Below, in pieces: positions 1-7,007 of a stretch of 9,561 bases of DNA (positions within the stretch are counted from its first letter, which is position 1; each line of letters starts with the position of its first letter). The notes below the pieces were generated by a model, which was not told the DNA's origin, searched no databases, and worked only from the letters and a program-made list of their open reading frames with translations. The position numbers and the translations under genes are program-made. The DNA comes from an uncultured Collinsella sp. (GTDB taxonomy: Bacteria > Actinomycetota > Coriobacteriia > Coriobacteriales > Coriobacteriaceae): assembly GCA_937989795.1 (NCBI GenBank), contig CALKBB010000096.1:1-9561 (forward strand), read 5' to 3'.

Positions 1-79
1 AGCCGCAGTAGGCAGCCTGAAAGGCAATCTGGCTTCCCAACACGCCGCCACCGGCAACACAAACGGTCTTGTAGCTCAT
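1..79 (-). CDS. 3-hydroxyacyl-CoA dehydrogenase, N-terminal fragment (cut by window edge)
   Basis: The ATG at 79-77 opens a frame that runs off the left edge after 26 codons. The peptide begins MSYKTVCVAGGGVLGSQIAF, which has the beta strand and glycine-rich loop (GGGVLGSQ, a G-x-G-x-x-G variant) of the NAD-binding Rossmann fold at the N-terminus of 3-hydroxyacyl-CoA and 3-hydroxybutyryl-CoA dehydrogenases. In that family the enzyme oxidises 3-hydroxyacyl-CoA to 3-ketoacyl-CoA in the cytoplasm, or runs in reverse during butyrate-type fermentation. The start is supported by an AGAGAGGA ribosome binding site at 87-94, seven bases upstream. The gene lies downstream of the large activase/dehydratase gene in the same direction, but a terminator separates them, so it is probably its own transcription unit. 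Only 26 residues are visible; other Rossmann dehydrogenases remain possible. Confidence 0.7.
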   Translation of the reverse strand, partial: MSYKTVCVAGGGVLGSQIAFQAAYCG

Positions 80-86
80 GGAACGG

Positions 87-94
87 TCCTCTCT
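87..94 (-). promoter_or_regulatory. Ribosome binding site of the 3-hydroxyacyl-CoA dehydrogenase gene
   Basis: Read on the minus strand the bases are AGAGAGGA, seven bases before the ATG at 79. This fixes the start of the truncated gene at the left edge. Confidence 0.65.
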
Positions 95-248
95 TACGTA
101 ATTCCATAGATGTGTATTTATTCAACCGTAAGGATGACGCGCGATGGGGGATGGGTTCTATAAACGGACGGTATTTTGCCGCGAACGGCTACACCTGTTC
201 ATTATTTCAAGGCTCCGAGGGCGATTTTTGATGCCGCAGAAACGTCGT

Positions 249-379
249 TTTCGGAAGTATGCGGCAAATTCTAGAACTCTCGAGCGCACCCCAGTTTTTC
301 GCCAATAAAACCGCAGGTACAGAGCTTGGACATATCCGGTGTGCTCGGCCTATTCAGATTTTGCCGCATACTTCCGAAA
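249..379. repeat. 131-base inverted-repeat element with nested inner stem
   Basis: Two perfect 20-base arms, TTTCGGAAGTATGCGGCAAA at 249-268 and its exact reverse complement at 360-379, enclose 91 bases. After one mismatch the pairing resumes for three bases (270-272 with 356-358). A second stem follows: CGAGCGCACC at 281-290 pairs with GGTGTGCTCG at 338-347 over ten positions, with one base pair off Watson-Crick (a wobble in one strand's RNA). The 8-by-8 internal loop between the stems is symmetric. The centre, 291-337, can form a small GTTTT/AAAAC stem. The whole unit would fold into one long imperfect hairpin. It lies between a terminator and a promoter region and has no coding capacity. 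It could be a MITE-like non-autonomous mobile element, a dispersed intergenic palindrome or a structured small RNA. I saw no clear target-site duplication. Confidence 0.75.
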
Positions 380-431
380 TCTAAGTTCGCAAAGGGTGAT
401 AGTCGGGGCGTTTACGCAACATATGTCCAGC

Positions 432-468
432 AAAAACGGGTGATAGCCGGTACGGCCACCACCCGTTT
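432..468 (-). terminator. Rho-independent terminator of the activase/dehydratase gene
   Basis: On the minus strand, 28 bases after the stop codon at 497, a nine-base arm AAACGGGTG (468-460) pairs with CACCCGTTT (442-434). An inner four-base GCCG/CGGC stem closes on a three-base loop, and the 3' arm runs into five consecutive T residues (436-432). A GC-rich stem with a T tract in the right place and orientation is a canonical intrinsic terminator. Confidence 0.8.
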
Positions 469-496
469 GTCTCATATCCAGCCCATAGCAGACCGT

Positions 497-3400
497 CTAC
501 TTCTTAATGCCGCGTCCCAGACGCTTGGCGACCGATGCAACGGCCTCCTCGCTGGCCGGCCCGCAGCTCACGCAGCCGTCGTGGGCACGCATCTGACCGG
601 TGACCTCGTCCATCGCGAGCGGCGCCACCTTCTCGAGCTTAAAGCCCTTACCGGCGCGCATGTTTTCCTTGGCCACGCTGATCATAAGCTTAATGCGGTT
701 GAGCTGGTTGACCTCAGATGCACCGGGGTCGTAGTCCACCGCAACGATGTTGCTCTCGGGATGCTGACGGCGCAGCTCCTTGATCACGGCCTTGCCCACT
801 ACGTGATTGGGCAGGCACGCGAAGGGCTGCGTGCAGATGATGTTGGGCGCACCGTGATCGATCAGGTCGAGCATCTCGGCCGTGAGCAACCAACCCTCGC
901 CCATGTTGTTGCACACCGAAAGCACCGTGCGGGCCTTGTCCGCCATGGTGCCGATGCGCTCGGGCGCCTCAAAGCGCTTGGACTTTTCGAGCATCTCCTC
1001 CACCGGCGTACGCATCCAGTCCACGAGCTTAATAAGCGCTTGCATGCCCGCGCGCGTAGTGGCAGAGCTTCCCAGCTCGTCCTTCTGCAGCTCGGCATTG
1101 CTCATGGAGTACAGGAAGAAGTCGAGCAGGCCCGGCACCACGGCCTCGCAGCCCTCGCGCTCGATCACATCGACCACATGGTTGTTAGCCGTGGGGTGGA
1201 ACTTGACCAAGATCTCGCCGACCACGCCCACGCGCGGCTTGGTGCCCTCGCCCACAAGCGGCATGGTGTCGAACGCGTGGATGGCCTCGCGGCACAGCTT
1301 GGTGTAGTTGTGACGGTTGAACTTAGGCGCCAGCTTGCGGGCGCGCGCCATGTACTCCTCGTAGAGTGCATTGGCAGCACCGGGCGTGGCCTCGTACGGA
1401 CGGCAGCGATAGAGCATCTGCATCATCACGTCGCCAAAGAGCACCGCGTAGACTGCCTGCTTAAGCAACGCCGGCGTAATCTTAAAGCCGGGGTTGTCCT
1501 CGCCCAGCGCCACGGCCGAAAGCGAGATCACCGGAATCTCGGGGTGGCCGCTCTCGCGCAGGGCCTTGCGGATGAGTGCGATGTAGTTGGTGGCACGGCA
1601 GCCGCCGCCGGTTTGGCTGATAACCACGGCCGTCTTGGACAGATCGTACCGACCGCTCTCGATGGCCTCCATAATCTGGCCCGTCACCAGGATCGACGGG
1701 TAGCAGATGTCGTTGTTCACGTAGCGCAGGCCGGCCTCGACGGCGTCGTGATCGGTCGAGGGCAGCAGCTCCAAGTTGTAGCCAGCACCACGGAACACCT
1801 CTTTGACCAGGTCAAAGTGGATCGGCGCCATCTGCGGGCACAGGATGGTGTAGCCCTCCTCACGCATCTGCTCGGTAAAGGGCACCTTGGGCCACGCGGT
1901 CGAAGCACTCTCGCGCTGCGCCTCGAACGTGTACTTGCGGCTCGCGAACGCGGGAGCGTCCGTGGAGGGAGCCACCGGCGCGGCATCGCCCTGCCCGTAG
2001 GCCTCGCCCGCGGCCGTGGCCTCGACCAAGCGCTCGGCCTCCTGGTCCTTGAGCGCTGCCATGAGCGAGCGGATGCGGATGCGTGCGGCGCCCAGGTTGG
2101 ACACCTCGTCGATCTTGAGCACGGTGTAGATCTTGCCGCTGGCCTCCAGAATCTCCTGCACCTGGTCGGTGGTCAGGGCGTCTAAGCCGCAGCCAAAGGA
2201 GTTGAGCTGGATCAGGTCCAGGTCGTTGCGCATCGTCACAAAACGGGCGACGGCGTACAGGCGGCTGTGGTACATCCACTGGTCGACGACGCGAATCGGA
2301 CGCTCGGGCTTTACCAGATGCGCGAGCGAGTCCTCGGTAAAGACCGCAAAGCCAAAGCTCGAGATAAGCTCGGGCAGGGCATGGTTGATCTCGGGGTCGT
2401 TATGGTAGGGACGACCGGCGAGCACGATGCCGTGACCGCCGTGGTCCTCGACCCACTTAAGGGCCTCCTCGCCCATGGTCTGGATGTCCTCGTGGAAACG
2501 CGCATCGGCCTCGTAGGCGGCGTTGACGGCGGCATCGACCTCAGAGCGCGTGATCTTGGGACCGCGCACGCGACCGCGACCGGCCTCAGCATCGGCCACA
2601 CGGTCGACGGCGAGCACCTGGTATAGACGGCGCTTGAGCTCGGTCTTGTCGTGATAGGGCACAAACGGGTACAGGAACTCGATGTTCTGCTCACGGATCT
2701 CGTCGATGTTGAGCGCCAGCGCCGTGGGGTAGCTCATGACGATGGGGCAGTTATAGCAGTTGCCGGCGGTCGGATCCTCCTTGCGCTCCCAGCGCACGCA
2801 CGGCATCCAGATAAAGTCGACGTCACGGTCGATGAGGTTCATCACGTGGCCGTGGCTCATCTTGGCCGGATAGCACACGCTCTCGGACGGCATGGACTCG
2901 ATGCCCGCCTGGTAGGTCTTTTTGCTCGACTGGTCGGACAGCTGCACGCTAAAGCCCAGGCGCGTAAAGAACGCATGCCAGAAGGGGTAGTTCTCGTACA
3001 TGTTGAGTGCGCGCGGGATACCCACGGTGCCGCGCGGGGCCTCGTCGGGGCTCAGGACCTCGCGGTCAAAGAGCAGCTCGTTTTTCTTTTTGAAGAGGTT
3101 GGGGGCCTCAGTCTTCTGCTTTTTGTGGCCGGCGCCCTTCTCGCAGCGGTTGCCGGTAATGAAGCGCCTACCGCCGCCAAAGTCGTTGACGGTAAGCTGG
3201 CAGTTGTTGGAGCAGCGACCGCAGCGGACATGCTTTTGCGTCACGGTGAGGTGCGCGATGTCCTCGGCTGAAAGGATGGTCGAGGTGCCGTCGGCGCCGG
3301 CGCGATCGCGGGCGAGCAAGGCCGCACCATAGGCGCCCATGCAGCCGGCGATGTCGGGACGCACGGCGTGAACGCCAGTGAGCTGCTCAAACGCACGCAG

Positions 3401-5278
3401 CGTAGCGTCGGACATAAAGGTACCGCCCTGGACGATCACTTGGCTGCCAATCTCCTTGGGGTCGCGCAGCTTAATGACCTTGAACAAGGCGTTCTTGATG
3501 ACGGAATAGGACAGGCCGGCCGCAATGTCGCCCACCGTGGCGCCTTCCTTTTGCGCCTGCTTGACGCGCGAGTTCATAAAGACCGTGCAGCGACTGCCCA
3601 GGTCGACCGGGGCCTTGGCATGGATGGCGGCGTCGGCGAACGCGCGCACGTCCATGTTCATAGAGACGGCGAAGCTCTCGATAAAGCTACCGCAACCCGA
3701 CGAGCAGGCCTCGTTGAGCATGATGTGCTCGATTACACCGTCCTTGACGCGCAGGCACTTCATGTCCTGGCCGCCAATGTCCAGAATAAACTCGACGCCG
3801 GGCAGGAACGCCTTGGCGCCGCGCAGGTGCGCAACGGTCTCGATCTCGCCGGAGTCGGCCTTGAGGGCTTCGATGAGCAGTGCCTCGCCATAGCCGGTAG
3901 TGGTCACGTGGCCGATGGTGCAGCCGGCAGGGATATGGTTGTAGAAATCGGCCATGATGACCTTGGCCGTGCCTAGGATGTCGCCGTTGTTGTTGCCGTA
4001 CCAGGTGTGCAGCAGCTGGCCGTCCTCGCCCACGAGTGCGGCCTTCATGGTGGTGGAGCCGGCGTCGATGCCGATGAACACGCGGCCGGTGTAGCCGTCG
4101 AGCTTGCCCTTGGGGACGACTTCCTGGTCGTGGCGACCCTTGAACTCGGCAAAGTCCTCGTCAGTGGCAAAGAGCGGATCCAGACGCTCGACCTCGGCAC
4201 CCTGCGTGTCACCCAGGGCATCGATGGCCTCGATGAGCTGAGGGAACGTGCTGAGCTTGTTGGACTCGTGCGCCATGGCGGCGCCGCTCGCCACAAACAG
4301 GTGAGCATTTTGGGGCACAATGCGGTGCTCCTCGTCCAGATTGAGCGTGAGGTAGAAGCGGTGGCGCAGCTCGGAGAGGTACTGCAGCGGGCCGCCCAGG
4401 AAGGCGACGTTGCCGCGGATGGGACGGCCGCACGCCAAGCCCGAGATGGTCTGAGTCACGACAGCCTGGAAGATGGAGGCGGCCACGTCCTCGGGGCGGG
4501 CGCCCTCGTTGAGCAGCGGCTGCACGTCGGTCTTGGCAAAAACGCCGCAGCGGCTGGCGATGGGATAGATGGTGGTGGCGTTGGCCGCGAGTTCGTTAAG
4601 GCCGCTGGCGTCAGTGTGCAGCAGGGTTGCCATCTGGTCGATGAACGCGCCCGTGCCGCCGGCGCAGGTGCCGTTCATGCGCTGCTCGATGCCGTTATCG
4701 AAGTAGATGATCTTGGCGTCCTCGCCGCCCAGCTCGATAGCGACATCGGTGGCCGGGATGAGGGTCTCGACGGCACGCTTACTGGCGATGACCTCCTGGA
4801 CAAACTCCAGGTCGAGCCACTGGGACAGCAGAAGGCCGCCCGAGCCGGTGATGGCGCAGGTCATCTGGACCGTCGGCAGCACGGTCGCAGCGCCCTCGAA
4901 CAAGTCGCGGGCGCAAGCGCGGACGTCGGTGTGGTGACGCTGGTACTTGGCGTAGACAATCTGGTTGTCGTCGTTGAGCACGGCGAGCTTAACGGTGGTG
5001 GAGCCCACGTCGATGCCCAGGTGCAGGTTGCCGCGGGCAGCCTCGGGGTTGAAGATCGCGCCTTCGGGGGCCTGGGCGGCGGCTACGGGCTCAGCGGCGG
5101 TGGCGGGCTCGCTGACGACGGACGTCTCCCCTGCCACGTTCTTGGCATCGGCGACAGCCTCGGCAACTTTCTCGGCAGCCGCGGTCGCGGCCTTCTGCGC
5201 GGCGTCCACCACGACGGGCGCAGCCTCGCGTGCGGCAGCGACCACACGGTCTTTAATGCCCTCGACGAGTTTGCTCAT
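497..5278 (-). CDS. Fused acyl-CoA dehydratase activase / 2-hydroxyglutaryl-CoA dehydratase-like protein
   Basis: This 1593-residue cytoplasmic protein carries modules of the ATP-driven electron-transfer system that activates 2-hydroxyacyl-CoA dehydratases and benzoyl-CoA reductases. An Ala/Glu/Lys-rich leader (about 1-80) precedes two ASKHA ATPase modules of the BcrA/BadF/HgdC type: about 84-345 (phosphate loop GIDVGSTTVK) and about 399-660 (GIDAGSTTMK). Each keeps the two cysteines that in HgdC ligate the [4Fe-4S] cluster shared between subunits: C205 (NGTCAGGTG) and C244, then C525 (NEACSSGCG) and C564. A C-x2-C-x3-C motif (C686, C689, C693) with C712 follows. Then come a DUF2229-like module (about 748-990; C802, C827, C841, C844) and an HgdB/COG3581-like C-terminal part with C1192, C1227, C1482, C1488 and a final C-x2-C (C1569, C1572). 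Family members are commonly about 1400-1500 residues; the leader makes this one long. The start is supported by AGGAG at 5284-5288. It follows tetR by 11 bases. The family is secure, the substrate unknown. Confidence 0.92.
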   Translation of the reverse strand: MSKLVEGIKDRVVAAAREAAPVVVDAAQKAATAAAEKVAEAVADAKNVAGETSVVSEPATAAEPVAAAQAPEGAIFNPEAARGNLHLGIDVGSTTVKLAVLNDDNQIVYAKYQRHHTDVRACARDLFEGAATVLPTVQMTCAITGSGGLLLSQWLDLEFVQEVIASKRAVETLIPATDVAIELGGEDAKIIYFDNGIEQRMNGTCAGGTGAFIDQMATLLHTDASGLNELAANATTIYPIASRCGVFAKTDVQPLLNEGARPEDVAASIFQAVVTQTISGLACGRPIRGNVAFLGGPLQYLSELRHRFYLTLNLDEEHRIVPQNAHLFVASGAAMAHESNKLSTFPQLIEAIDALGDTQGAEVERLDPLFATDEDFAEFKGRHDQEVVPKGKLDGYTGRVFIGIDAGSTTMKAALVGEDGQLLHTWYGNNNGDILGTAKVIMADFYNHIPAGCTIGHVTTTGYGEALLIEALKADSGEIETVAHLRGAKAFLPGVEFILDIGGQDMKCLRVKDGVIEHIMLNEACSSGCGSFIESFAVSMNMDVRAFADAAIHAKAPVDLGSRCTVFMNSRVKQAQKEGATVGDIAAGLSYSVIKNALFKVIKLRDPKEIGSQVIVQGGTFMSDATLRAFEQLTGVHAVRPDIAGCMGAYGAALLARDRAGADGTSTILSAEDIAHLTVTQKHVRCGRCSNNCQLTVNDFGGGRRFITGNRCEKGAGHKKQKTEAPNLFKKKNELLFDREVLSPDEAPRGTVGIPRALNMYENYPFWHAFFTRLGFSVQLSDQSSKKTYQAGIESMPSESVCYPAKMSHGHVMNLIDRDVDFIWMPCVRWERKEDPTAGNCYNCPIVMSYPTALALNIDEIREQNIEFLYPFVPYHDKTELKRRLYQVLAVDRVADAEAGRGRVRGPKITRSEVDAAVNAAYEADARFHEDIQTMGEEALKWVEDHGGHGIVLAGRPYHNDPEINHALPELISSFGFAVFTEDSLAHLVKPERPIRVVDQWMYHSRLYAVARFVTMRNDLDLIQLNSFGCGLDALTTDQVQEILEASGKIYTVLKIDEVSNLGAARIRIRSLMAALKDQEAERLVEATAAGEAYGQGDAAPVAPSTDAPAFASRKYTFEAQRESASTAWPKVPFTEQMREEGYTILCPQMAPIHFDLVKEVFRGAGYNLELLPSTDHDAVEAGLRYVNNDICYPSILVTGQIMEAIESGRYDLSKTAVVISQTGGGCRATNYIALIRKALRESGHPEIPVISLSAVALGEDNPGFKITPALLKQAVYAVLFGDVMMQMLYRCRPYEATPGAANALYEEYMARARKLAPKFNRHNYTKLCREAIHAFDTMPLVGEGTKPRVGVVGEILVKFHPTANNHVVDVIEREGCEAVVPGLLDFFLYSMSNAELQKDELGSSATTRAGMQALIKLVDWMRTPVEEMLEKSKRFEAPERIGTMADKARTVLSVCNNMGEGWLLTAEMLDLIDHGAPNIICTQPFACLPNHVVGKAVIKELRRQHPESNIVAVDYDPGASEVNQLNRIKLMISVAKENMRAGKGFKLEKVAPLAMDEVTGQMRAHDGCVSCGPASEEAVASVAKRLGRGIKK

Positions 5279-5283
5279 TGTCT

Positions 5284-5288
5284 CTCCT
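5284..5288 (-). promoter_or_regulatory. Ribosome binding site of the activase gene, touching the tetR stop
   Basis: On the minus strand the TetR stop codon TAA (5292-5290) is followed at once by GAGGAGAGACA and the ATG at 5278. The AGGAG core starts one base after the stop codon, so ribosomes ending tetR are positioned to reinitiate on the activase gene. This supports one transcript and translational coupling. Confidence 0.75.
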
Positions 5289-5289
5289 C

Positions 5290-6000
5290 TTAGTTGTTGG
5301 ACTCGATGGTTGCGGCGGTATCGGCCGCGTCCTCGAGCTGCAGATTCAATAGCTTCATGCCGTATTCCGGCACGTTGATATCGATGGGTTGGCCATACAG
5401 GTCACCAGGGCGCACAAAAGCGATGACCGTCATAATGCGCGCCATGGTCTCGGGCGATTCGGAAAGGTCACGCTCAAACCAACGTTGGATCATGCCGACC
5501 TCGGCACTCACAACATAGGTGACGTAGTAGTCAAAGAAGGTGCCCAGTGCCAAACCCAAAATGCCCGTCTGTGCACGCGGCACCACGGCCTCGCGGGCGG
5601 TATCGATGATCTTTTTAATAAAGGCGGGGTCGCCGCCCGGGCCCAGCAGGGCCCCGATAAGGTCGCGATTAGCCGCAAGATAGCGCAGCAGCTCAACCGA
5701 ACCGGGTGCCGGCTCGAGCTCGTCGATGTTGCGGTAAAGATCGGGTAATTGAGCTGCGGTGATAAGCTCCACCCGCTCGCGAATCTCGGCAAGCAGGCCG
5801 TTCTCGATCTGGCTGATAAAGTCAGGGATATCGCGGTAGTGCGAATAGAACGTGCGGCGCGTAAGGCCAGCGCGCTCGGTGAGCGACGCGACATTAATGC
5901 GCGAAAGGTCGCCGCTTTCGGCAAGCTCGCTGGCAAGTGCCTGGCGAAGGGCACGCTGCGAGCGAAGGGACCGGCGATCGCATTTCTCGAGCTGGGACAA
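5290..6000 (-). CDS. TetR/AcrR-family transcriptional regulator
   Basis: The 236-residue protein has the TetR-type N-terminal DNA-binding domain: a helix-turn-helix at about residues 36-57, including INVASLTERAGLTRRTFYSH, followed by DIPDFISQIENGLL. The C-terminal ligand and dimer domain contains LGPGGDPAFIKKII and a hydrophobic GTFFDYYVTYVVSAEVGMIQ helix, resembling the TetR_C_7 / DhaS-like class. The chosen start is TTG at 6000; there is no in-frame ATG nearby, and a perfect AAGGAGG lies at 6005-6011, four bases upstream. It is the first gene of an operon with the large activase/dehydratase gene, 11 bases downstream, so it most likely controls its own promoter and that enzyme. Palindromes in its upstream region are candidate operators. 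The ligand cannot be told from sequence; a CoA thioester or related acid is only a guess from context. Confidence 0.88.
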   Translation of the reverse strand: MSQLEKCDRRSLRSQRALRQALASELAESGDLSRINVASLTERAGLTRRTFYSHYRDIPDFISQIENGLLAEIRERVELITAAQLPDLYRNIDELEPAPGSVELLRYLAANRDLIGALLGPGGDPAFIKKIIDTAREAVVPRAQTGILGLALGTFFDYYVTYVVSAEVGMIQRWFERDLSESPETMARIMTVIAFVRPGDLYGQPIDINVPEYGMKLLNLQLEDAADTAATIESNN

Positions 6001-6004
6001 GCGT

Positions 6005-6011
6005 CCTCCTT
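6005..6011 (-). promoter_or_regulatory. Strong Shine-Dalgarno deciding the TTG start of tetR
   Basis: AAGGAGG on the minus strand is a full match to the anti-Shine-Dalgarno and ends four bases before TTG at 6000. With no competing in-frame ATG or GTG at a better distance, it decides the non-ATG start. Confidence 0.75.
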
Positions 6012-6021
6012 GTTACTCAAC

Positions 6022-6039
6022 CTGTGCGCTATTGCACAG
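6022..6039. promoter_or_regulatory. Candidate TetR operator, proximal site
   Basis: CTGTGC (6022-6027) and GCACAG (6034-6039) form a perfect six-base inverted repeat with a six-base spacer, 22 bases upstream of the tetR start. The right half also belongs to a nine-base palindrome GCACAGTGC (6034-6042). The half-site ATTGCACA at 6031-6038 recurs at 6050-6057 in the same orientation, linking this site to the distal palindrome. Small dyads just upstream of tetR genes are typical autoregulatory operators. Confidence 0.5.
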
Positions 6040-6051
6040 TGCGAGTATTAT

Positions 6052-6066
6052 TGCACACCGTGTGCA
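6052..6066. promoter_or_regulatory. Candidate TetR operator, distal 15-base palindrome
   Basis: TGCACACCGTGTGCA is a perfect palindrome around one central base, about 52 bases upstream of the tetR start. On the minus strand it is flanked by a TTGATG element and by TAATAC, which resemble -35 and -10 hexamers, although the 14-base spacing is short. A repressor bound here would cover the promoter. This position and its shared half-site with the proximal dyad make it the best operator candidate in the window. Confidence 0.55.
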
Positions 6067-6091
6067 TCAACACGTAAAGGCAATATTTTGG

Positions 6092-6122
6092 ATGTGACAA
6101 AGGGACTGTCCCTTTGTCACAT
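6092..6122. repeat. 31-base perfect palindrome abutting the HAD stop codon
   Basis: Arms of 15 bases (ATGTGACAAAGGGAC at 6092-6106 and its exact reverse complement at 6108-6122) flank a single base at 6107. The last base overlaps the TAA stop (6124-6122) of the HAD phosphatase gene. In RNA this gives a strong hairpin immediately after the stop. No T tract follows on the minus strand, so it is not a classic intrinsic terminator, though it could stabilise the 3' end of the message. Its perfection, beyond what a terminator needs, suggests a dispersed REP-like palindrome; that is inference, since copy number cannot be seen here. Confidence 0.8.
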
Positions 6123-6979
6123 TATTCGATGACAGTACGGGAGTTTTGCTTGCGCATGGTGGCGAGCATGTGTTTGGGGACGGCGTGGACCATGCAGCTG
6201 CCGATGGTCGCGCTCGCGGCGGCCTTAGCTGCATCGCTTGCGTTTTTGGTCGCGTAGCTGTGGCGGAAACGTTTGAGCATGGCAATGTCGTTGCCGCCGT
6301 CGCCGTAAACCGCGACCTCGTCCTCGGCAATACCGTAGTAGCCCGCCAGCCAAGCCACACTCTCGCCCTTGTTGCACGCCACGTCCGTGATCTCAAACAT
6401 CACCGGATCAAACGGCGCGTTGACCACACGGTCCGAGCGCTCAGCCAAATATGCCTTAAGGTCGCACTCCAGCTCGGGCGAGGTCACGCGGCAGTTGATC
6501 TTGCAAACATCGTGGCGCAAGATGTCGCCGATCGACTGATCGAAATACTGCTCCTCGTGATAGCCGCCACGCGCGCGCATGCCGCGCATCACGATGCGCT
6601 TGATAGGGCTGTCCTTCTTAAAACCCGCCTGGTGCATCTCGAACGAACCGCCCGAGAACATGCCATCGGGCGTGGAGCAGTCGAAGCAAATGTCCGGGAA
6701 CGCCTTGAGCAGCTCCTCGGTAATCTGCGGGTCGATGGTCCAGGTCTTGAGCACCTCGCCATGGCTGTCGCGCACGATTGATCCATTGGAGCAGCAGGCG
6801 TCAAGCGCCAGGCCCGTAAAGCCATGCTCGCCGATTGGCAACGTCGAGCGCCCGGTCGCGGGAACCACGTGGAGTCCCGCCTCAGTCAGCTCGCGAATGG
6901 CACGGCGGATGGTCCCATCCGCCTCGTGCAGGGTGTTCAGCAGCGTTCCGTCTAAGTCGCTCGCAAACATCTTGATCAT
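6122..6979 (-). CDS. Cof-type HAD-superfamily hydrolase (IIB phosphatase)
   Basis: This 285-residue soluble protein shows all HAD phosphatase motifs. Motif I is ASDLDGTLLN near the start, with nucleophile D8 and general acid D10 when counted from the ATG at 6979. Motif II is VVPATGRS, motif III the lysine in ACNKGES, and motif IV YGDGGNDIAML for Mg2+ binding. The large cap between motifs II and III fits the Cof/IIB class, whose members dephosphorylate sugar phosphates, nucleotides or flavin precursors. The specific substrate cannot be assigned. The frame stays open to 7030, but upstream codons encode an unlikely Arg-rich leader. Of two close ATGs, 6979 has AAGGAG (6990-6995) ten bases away and gives the usual MIK start; 6985, four bases away, is the alternative. 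The gene follows glnK by 87 bases with a hairpin between them, so co-transcription is doubtful. Confidence 0.9.
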   Translation of the reverse strand: MIKMFASDLDGTLLNTLHEADGTIRRAIRELTEAGLHVVPATGRSTLPIGEHGFTGLALDACCSNGSIVRDSHGEVLKTWTIDPQITEELLKAFPDICFDCSTPDGMFSGGSFEMHQAGFKKDSPIKRIVMRGMRARGGYHEEQYFDQSIGDILRHDVCKINCRVTSPELECDLKAYLAERSDRVVNAPFDPVMFEITDVACNKGESVAWLAGYYGIAEDEVAVYGDGGNDIAMLKRFRHSYATKNASDAAKAAASATIGSCMVHAVPKHMLATMRKQNSRTVIE

Positions 6980-7007
6980 GGGCATGCCTCTCCTTCGTCT
7001 GCACGAT

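Larger units (their letters stand above)
80..496. other. Intergenic region between the activase gene and the dehydrogenase gene
   Basis: This 417-base gap has no convincing gene on either strand. From right to left it holds the Rho-independent terminator of the large activase gene (432-468), a 131-base inverted-repeat element (249-379), and the leader of the 3-hydroxyacyl-CoA dehydrogenase gene with its ribosome binding site (87-94). The stretch 80-248 is AT-richer than the genes and should contain the dehydrogenase promoter on the minus strand, but I found no -35/-10 pair good enough to call. A plus-strand open frame crosses part of the region, but it is only the leading edge of an antisense shadow of the large gene. 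Confidence 0.6.

Noticed and set aside
249..379. CRISPR-like repeat
   Set aside because: The two copies are inverted rather than direct, there are only two, and the enclosed sequence is itself palindromic; there are no cas genes.
326..2185. Plus-strand open frame of 619 codons
   Set aside because: It lies almost entirely antisense to the activase/dehydratase gene, has His/Arg/Gly/Leu-rich low-information composition typical of shadows of high-GC genes, and shows no recognisable domain.
4007..5293. Plus-strand open frame of 428 codons
   Set aside because: It is antisense to the N-terminal part of the same activase gene, whose ATPase motifs and cysteines are clearly real; the plus-strand peptide has no family resemblance.
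5508..6020. Second minus-strand frame overlapping tetR, with its own TTG start
   Set aside because: It shares the region with the TetR frame, which has a clear helix-turn-helix; the alternative peptide is Arg/Ser-rich without a domain.
6092..6122. Canonical intrinsic terminator for the HAD gene
   Set aside because: The hairpin is strong, but the minus-strand sequence after it (ATCCAAAATATT) has no T tract, so I list it as a palindromic repeat of uncertain role.
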